Shown here: piece by piece, positions 61,697-64,000 of the stretch
How the letters are laid out: each line of letters begins with the position of its first letter
How positions within the stretch are numbered: the stretch's first letter is position 1
Source of the DNA: Blasia pusilla
Lineage: Eukaryota > Marchantiophyta > Marchantiopsida > Blasiales
Assembly: GCA_050084515.1 (NCBI GenBank)
Contig: CM114274.1
Coordinates: forward strand, 7,440,001 to 7,504,000
Direction: 5' to 3'
DNA: 64,000 nt
Program-made: the position numbers and the translations under genes
The notes under the pieces: model-generated
Databases searched by the model: none
What the model was told of the DNA's origin: nothing
The model's input: the letters and a program-made list of their open reading frames with translations, nothing else

Positions 61697-64000
61697 ATGG
61701 ATGGGCTTGCGCTTGCGCATGGACTAGTGCCACCTCCAACTGCGTGCAGCTCGGCTTCTTTCGCCCCTCGGAGAATTCAATTCAGGAGGAGTGCGGCTGC
61801 TCCATCATGGCCCGCTGCAGTGAAGCTTCGTTGCTCACCTGCGTTGAAGGTGAGGGATGTGGGTTTTCAAAATTGGGCCACGGTTGTGGGCGTGGTGTTG
61901 CTCTGAGCTGCTTGCACTGTGCCGTCGAGATTGTGGAGGCTGGATGTTTGTTTGGACAGAATGCTGGTGCAGGAAATGCTGAGGTTTGATCGTCCAGGGC
62001 AGTGAAGTGGACATGCATTGGCTACGGATGGTTTTGAAGGGAGCGTTTAGGTTTTGATTGTGCAGTATGTGCTCTGCCGTCGTAATTGTGGGAGCTTGAT
62101 GTGGAGGATGTAGCCTAGGAAGCTTCTGGGCTTTGATTCTGCTGCGCATGTGGGTGCTGCCTTGTTCTCAGCTATAGGTGCTTTGCAGTCGTCATTGTTG
62201 AAACTTGATGGATAGTCAGGATGTTAGTGCAGGAGAAAGTGAGTTTTGATCGACCAGGTCAGTGAATTGGACATGGTTTGCCTGTAGTTCTTGATTGCAT
62301 GTAGGTGCTCTCTTGTTCTGAGTTGTATTTTGTCTGCAACGCCAATTGTTGAAACCTGATGCATGGATAGAATGTTAGTGCAGAAAAGGATGTTTGATCG
62401 ACCAGCTTGGTGAATTGGACATGGGCTGCCAATAGATTTGAAGGAAGCGTGTAGTTCTTGATTACTAAGGGTGAGAAGGGATGGTAACCAACTTGTTATT
62501 GGTGGGTTGACGGAGAGCAGGTTCAGGCAGCAAAGAAAACATTCTCGTCCTTTGATGACATGATCAATTCTGATATCCCAGTTCTCGTGGACTTCTATGC
62601 CACTTGGTAAGTCTCTGGGGTTCTGGAAGTTGGGAACATTTATTTTCTCTATATGTGGGGAGCATGACAAGATTGATGAGGAGGTTTAAAAGAGTGAAAT
62701 GAAGCAAGGATAGAGTCAACAAACCTCTTGTTCTCGTTGATGAAGTGGGATGATGCACATGGATATTAGTACTTGTCACTTCTTATCTGGAATCCTCGCA
62801 AGCATAGGAGATTCAGAGGTATTTGATTAGTGGGCTTGTATGCGAGTAGCGTCCCCACACCTTATTTTCAGAGAGTCCTTGTAGATAGTGACAATTGGAG
62901 GGAGTCAAAGATGTTGTGCTCAAAGTCTAGTGGAGGGCATGTAGATTCAATTCTCATAGTGCTGTGAGTCAGCGAATTCAATCAAATTTAATGATCCAGT
63001 TGATGTTGCAACCGAGGTTCAGAAGTTTACATGGCCCAAAAGTCACGAGGAAGCAAAATGTAGTCTGTCTGCGACATTCTGTATCCAGTTTTAGTCTTAG
63101 AAGGTTGCTGTAGGTATCTTTTGCTTGACTGCCTTTCATCAAGGAAGCAGTGTAGGAGATTTCTAATTCTGTAGTACCAGAACTTTCGTGACTTCTTGTT
63201 ATTCCAAATTGTGGTCTCCCACATGAAGTGGTGTGATTCGTCAGGGCAGTGTCTAGCGGAGTGATTATATGTCTGTCCTTGGTGTTAAGTGGTGAGGATT
63301 TTTTTACATCTCAAGCAGTAGATTTGTGTGTATGTGGGTGAGAATGAAAATGTGTTTTCAGACAGTAAGTCATGGAGTGTCTTGTGTTGATTAGATTGAA
63401 TGGTGTCTTGTGTTGAAGGTGTGGTCCATGTCAGTACATGGCTCCCATTCTCAATGAGGTTGGAAAGGCGATGACGGGAAAGATTCGCATTGTAAGTTGT
63501 CTCACACTGGATTTGGGTTTAGGCACCACAATCATCATTTCATGCAATGGCTTGTTGTAGTGTACCTCGCAACTTCTAGAATATTTGCTTATCATGTGTC
63601 ACATTCAAACTCAGCATGATTGGAGTGGGAGAAAGAGCTATTGTAAGATTTGAAGCTCTCTCTCCATCAGTACAGTTTAGATAAATTGTCACTGGATTTG
63701 GACGATGCCCTGAAGTTGCCTGCACGGCAGACCTCAAGGAGCGTAAAGTTTTGGTTCTTGAAAAGGACTGCATGTGTTACTTGTCTTGCACAAAACTGCT
63801 GCATTGAGCACTCTCAGCGAAATATATTGTAGCAGTTTACCTTTGTAGTCATGTTTATCTTTGAAAAGCTTTGATGCGGAAATGGATATCTAGTCGTGGG
63901 CTAAGGCTGGTGCAGAGTCTTACTTGTGAGTGTTCAATGTCCTACAGGTCAAGGTTGATACAGAGAAATACCCTAAGGTGGCGAGTCGCTTTGGAATCTA
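61697..64000 (+). CDS. TRXY: Chloroplast thioredoxin y (5' part; continues beyond window)
   Basis: Exons seen: 61697-61849, 62521-62606, 63419-63491 and 63948 to the window end; introns are GT-AG with matching phases. Exon 1 encodes a Ser/Ala/Arg-rich leader like a chloroplast transit peptide. The thioredoxin fold follows with KKTFSSFDDM, VLVDFYATW, the redox site WCGPC (Cys81 and Cys84), QYMAPILNEVGKAM, and VKVDTEKYPKVASRFGI. The phrases TFSSFDD and VDTEKYP are characteristic of plant y-type thioredoxins, which reduce stromal peroxiredoxin Q and methionine sulfoxide reductases. The last exon(s), with the cis-Pro strand and C-terminal helix, lie outside. An upstream in-frame stretch back to 61520 exists, but the ATG at 61697 begins the transit-like sequence. 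The exon 2 acceptor could be GAGCAG|GTTCAG or six bases later. Confidence 0.92.

Overview
This is nuclear DNA from a land plant. Five intron-bearing host genes with GT-AG introns of roughly 100-1100 bp (a sixth, the pentatricopeptide gene, reads as one exon) sit as short gene islands between long AT-rich tracts of decayed transposons. Host families include a chloroplast y-type thioredoxin, a pentatricopeptide protein, a rhodanese/serine-hydrolase fusion of the Arabidopsis STR6 type and a plant-type type II membrane prolyl 4-hydroxylase. Modest introns, GC-rich 5' leaders and a Ty3/gypsy element carrying a DNA methyltransferase make a non-seed plant (bryophyte-like) my best guess; this is inference with low confidence. 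Layout by position: 596-688 (-) first exon of a NIPA8-like magnesium transporter whose remainder lies outside the window; 10938-14726 (-) nine-exon STR6-type gene; 16752-17978 (+) five-exon CENP-X/MHF2 gene; 20069-21667 (-) PPR gene; 22-31 kb AT-rich transposon-derived DNA; 32264-39117 (-) a broken Ty3/gypsy element with its LTR; 41540-43320 LINE pieces in head-to-head orientation; 43.6-50.5 kb AT-rich DNA with an LTR fragment and a solo LTR; 52322-55658 (+) prolyl 4-hydroxylase; 57-61 kb a second solo LTR and Helitron ends; 61697-64000 (+) thioredoxin y, cut by the window end. The host genes are unrelated single-copy housekeeping genes; nothing suggests that they work as a cluster. The most notable object is the Ty3/gypsy element. 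Read on the minus strand it encodes retropepsin, then a C5 cytosine DNA methyltransferase with motifs in canonical order (I, IV with the PCQ catalytic cysteine, VI ENV, VIII, and a DNMT3-like C-terminal part), then reverse transcriptase, RNase H, integrase, and finally a PHD finger after the integrase C-terminal domain. A retroelement carrying both a putative DNA-methylation writer and a putative histone-tail reader is the main finding. This copy is dead (stops, frameshifts, altered RT active site, lost PHD cysteine, no visible gag), but the domain order is legible. Repeat structure elsewhere is rich: four Helitron-like 3' ends, two solo LTRs with 4-bp target duplications, a near-perfect 56-bp-arm hairpin, a terminal-inverted-repeat element, several minisatellites, and a 200-bp pure GA tract.
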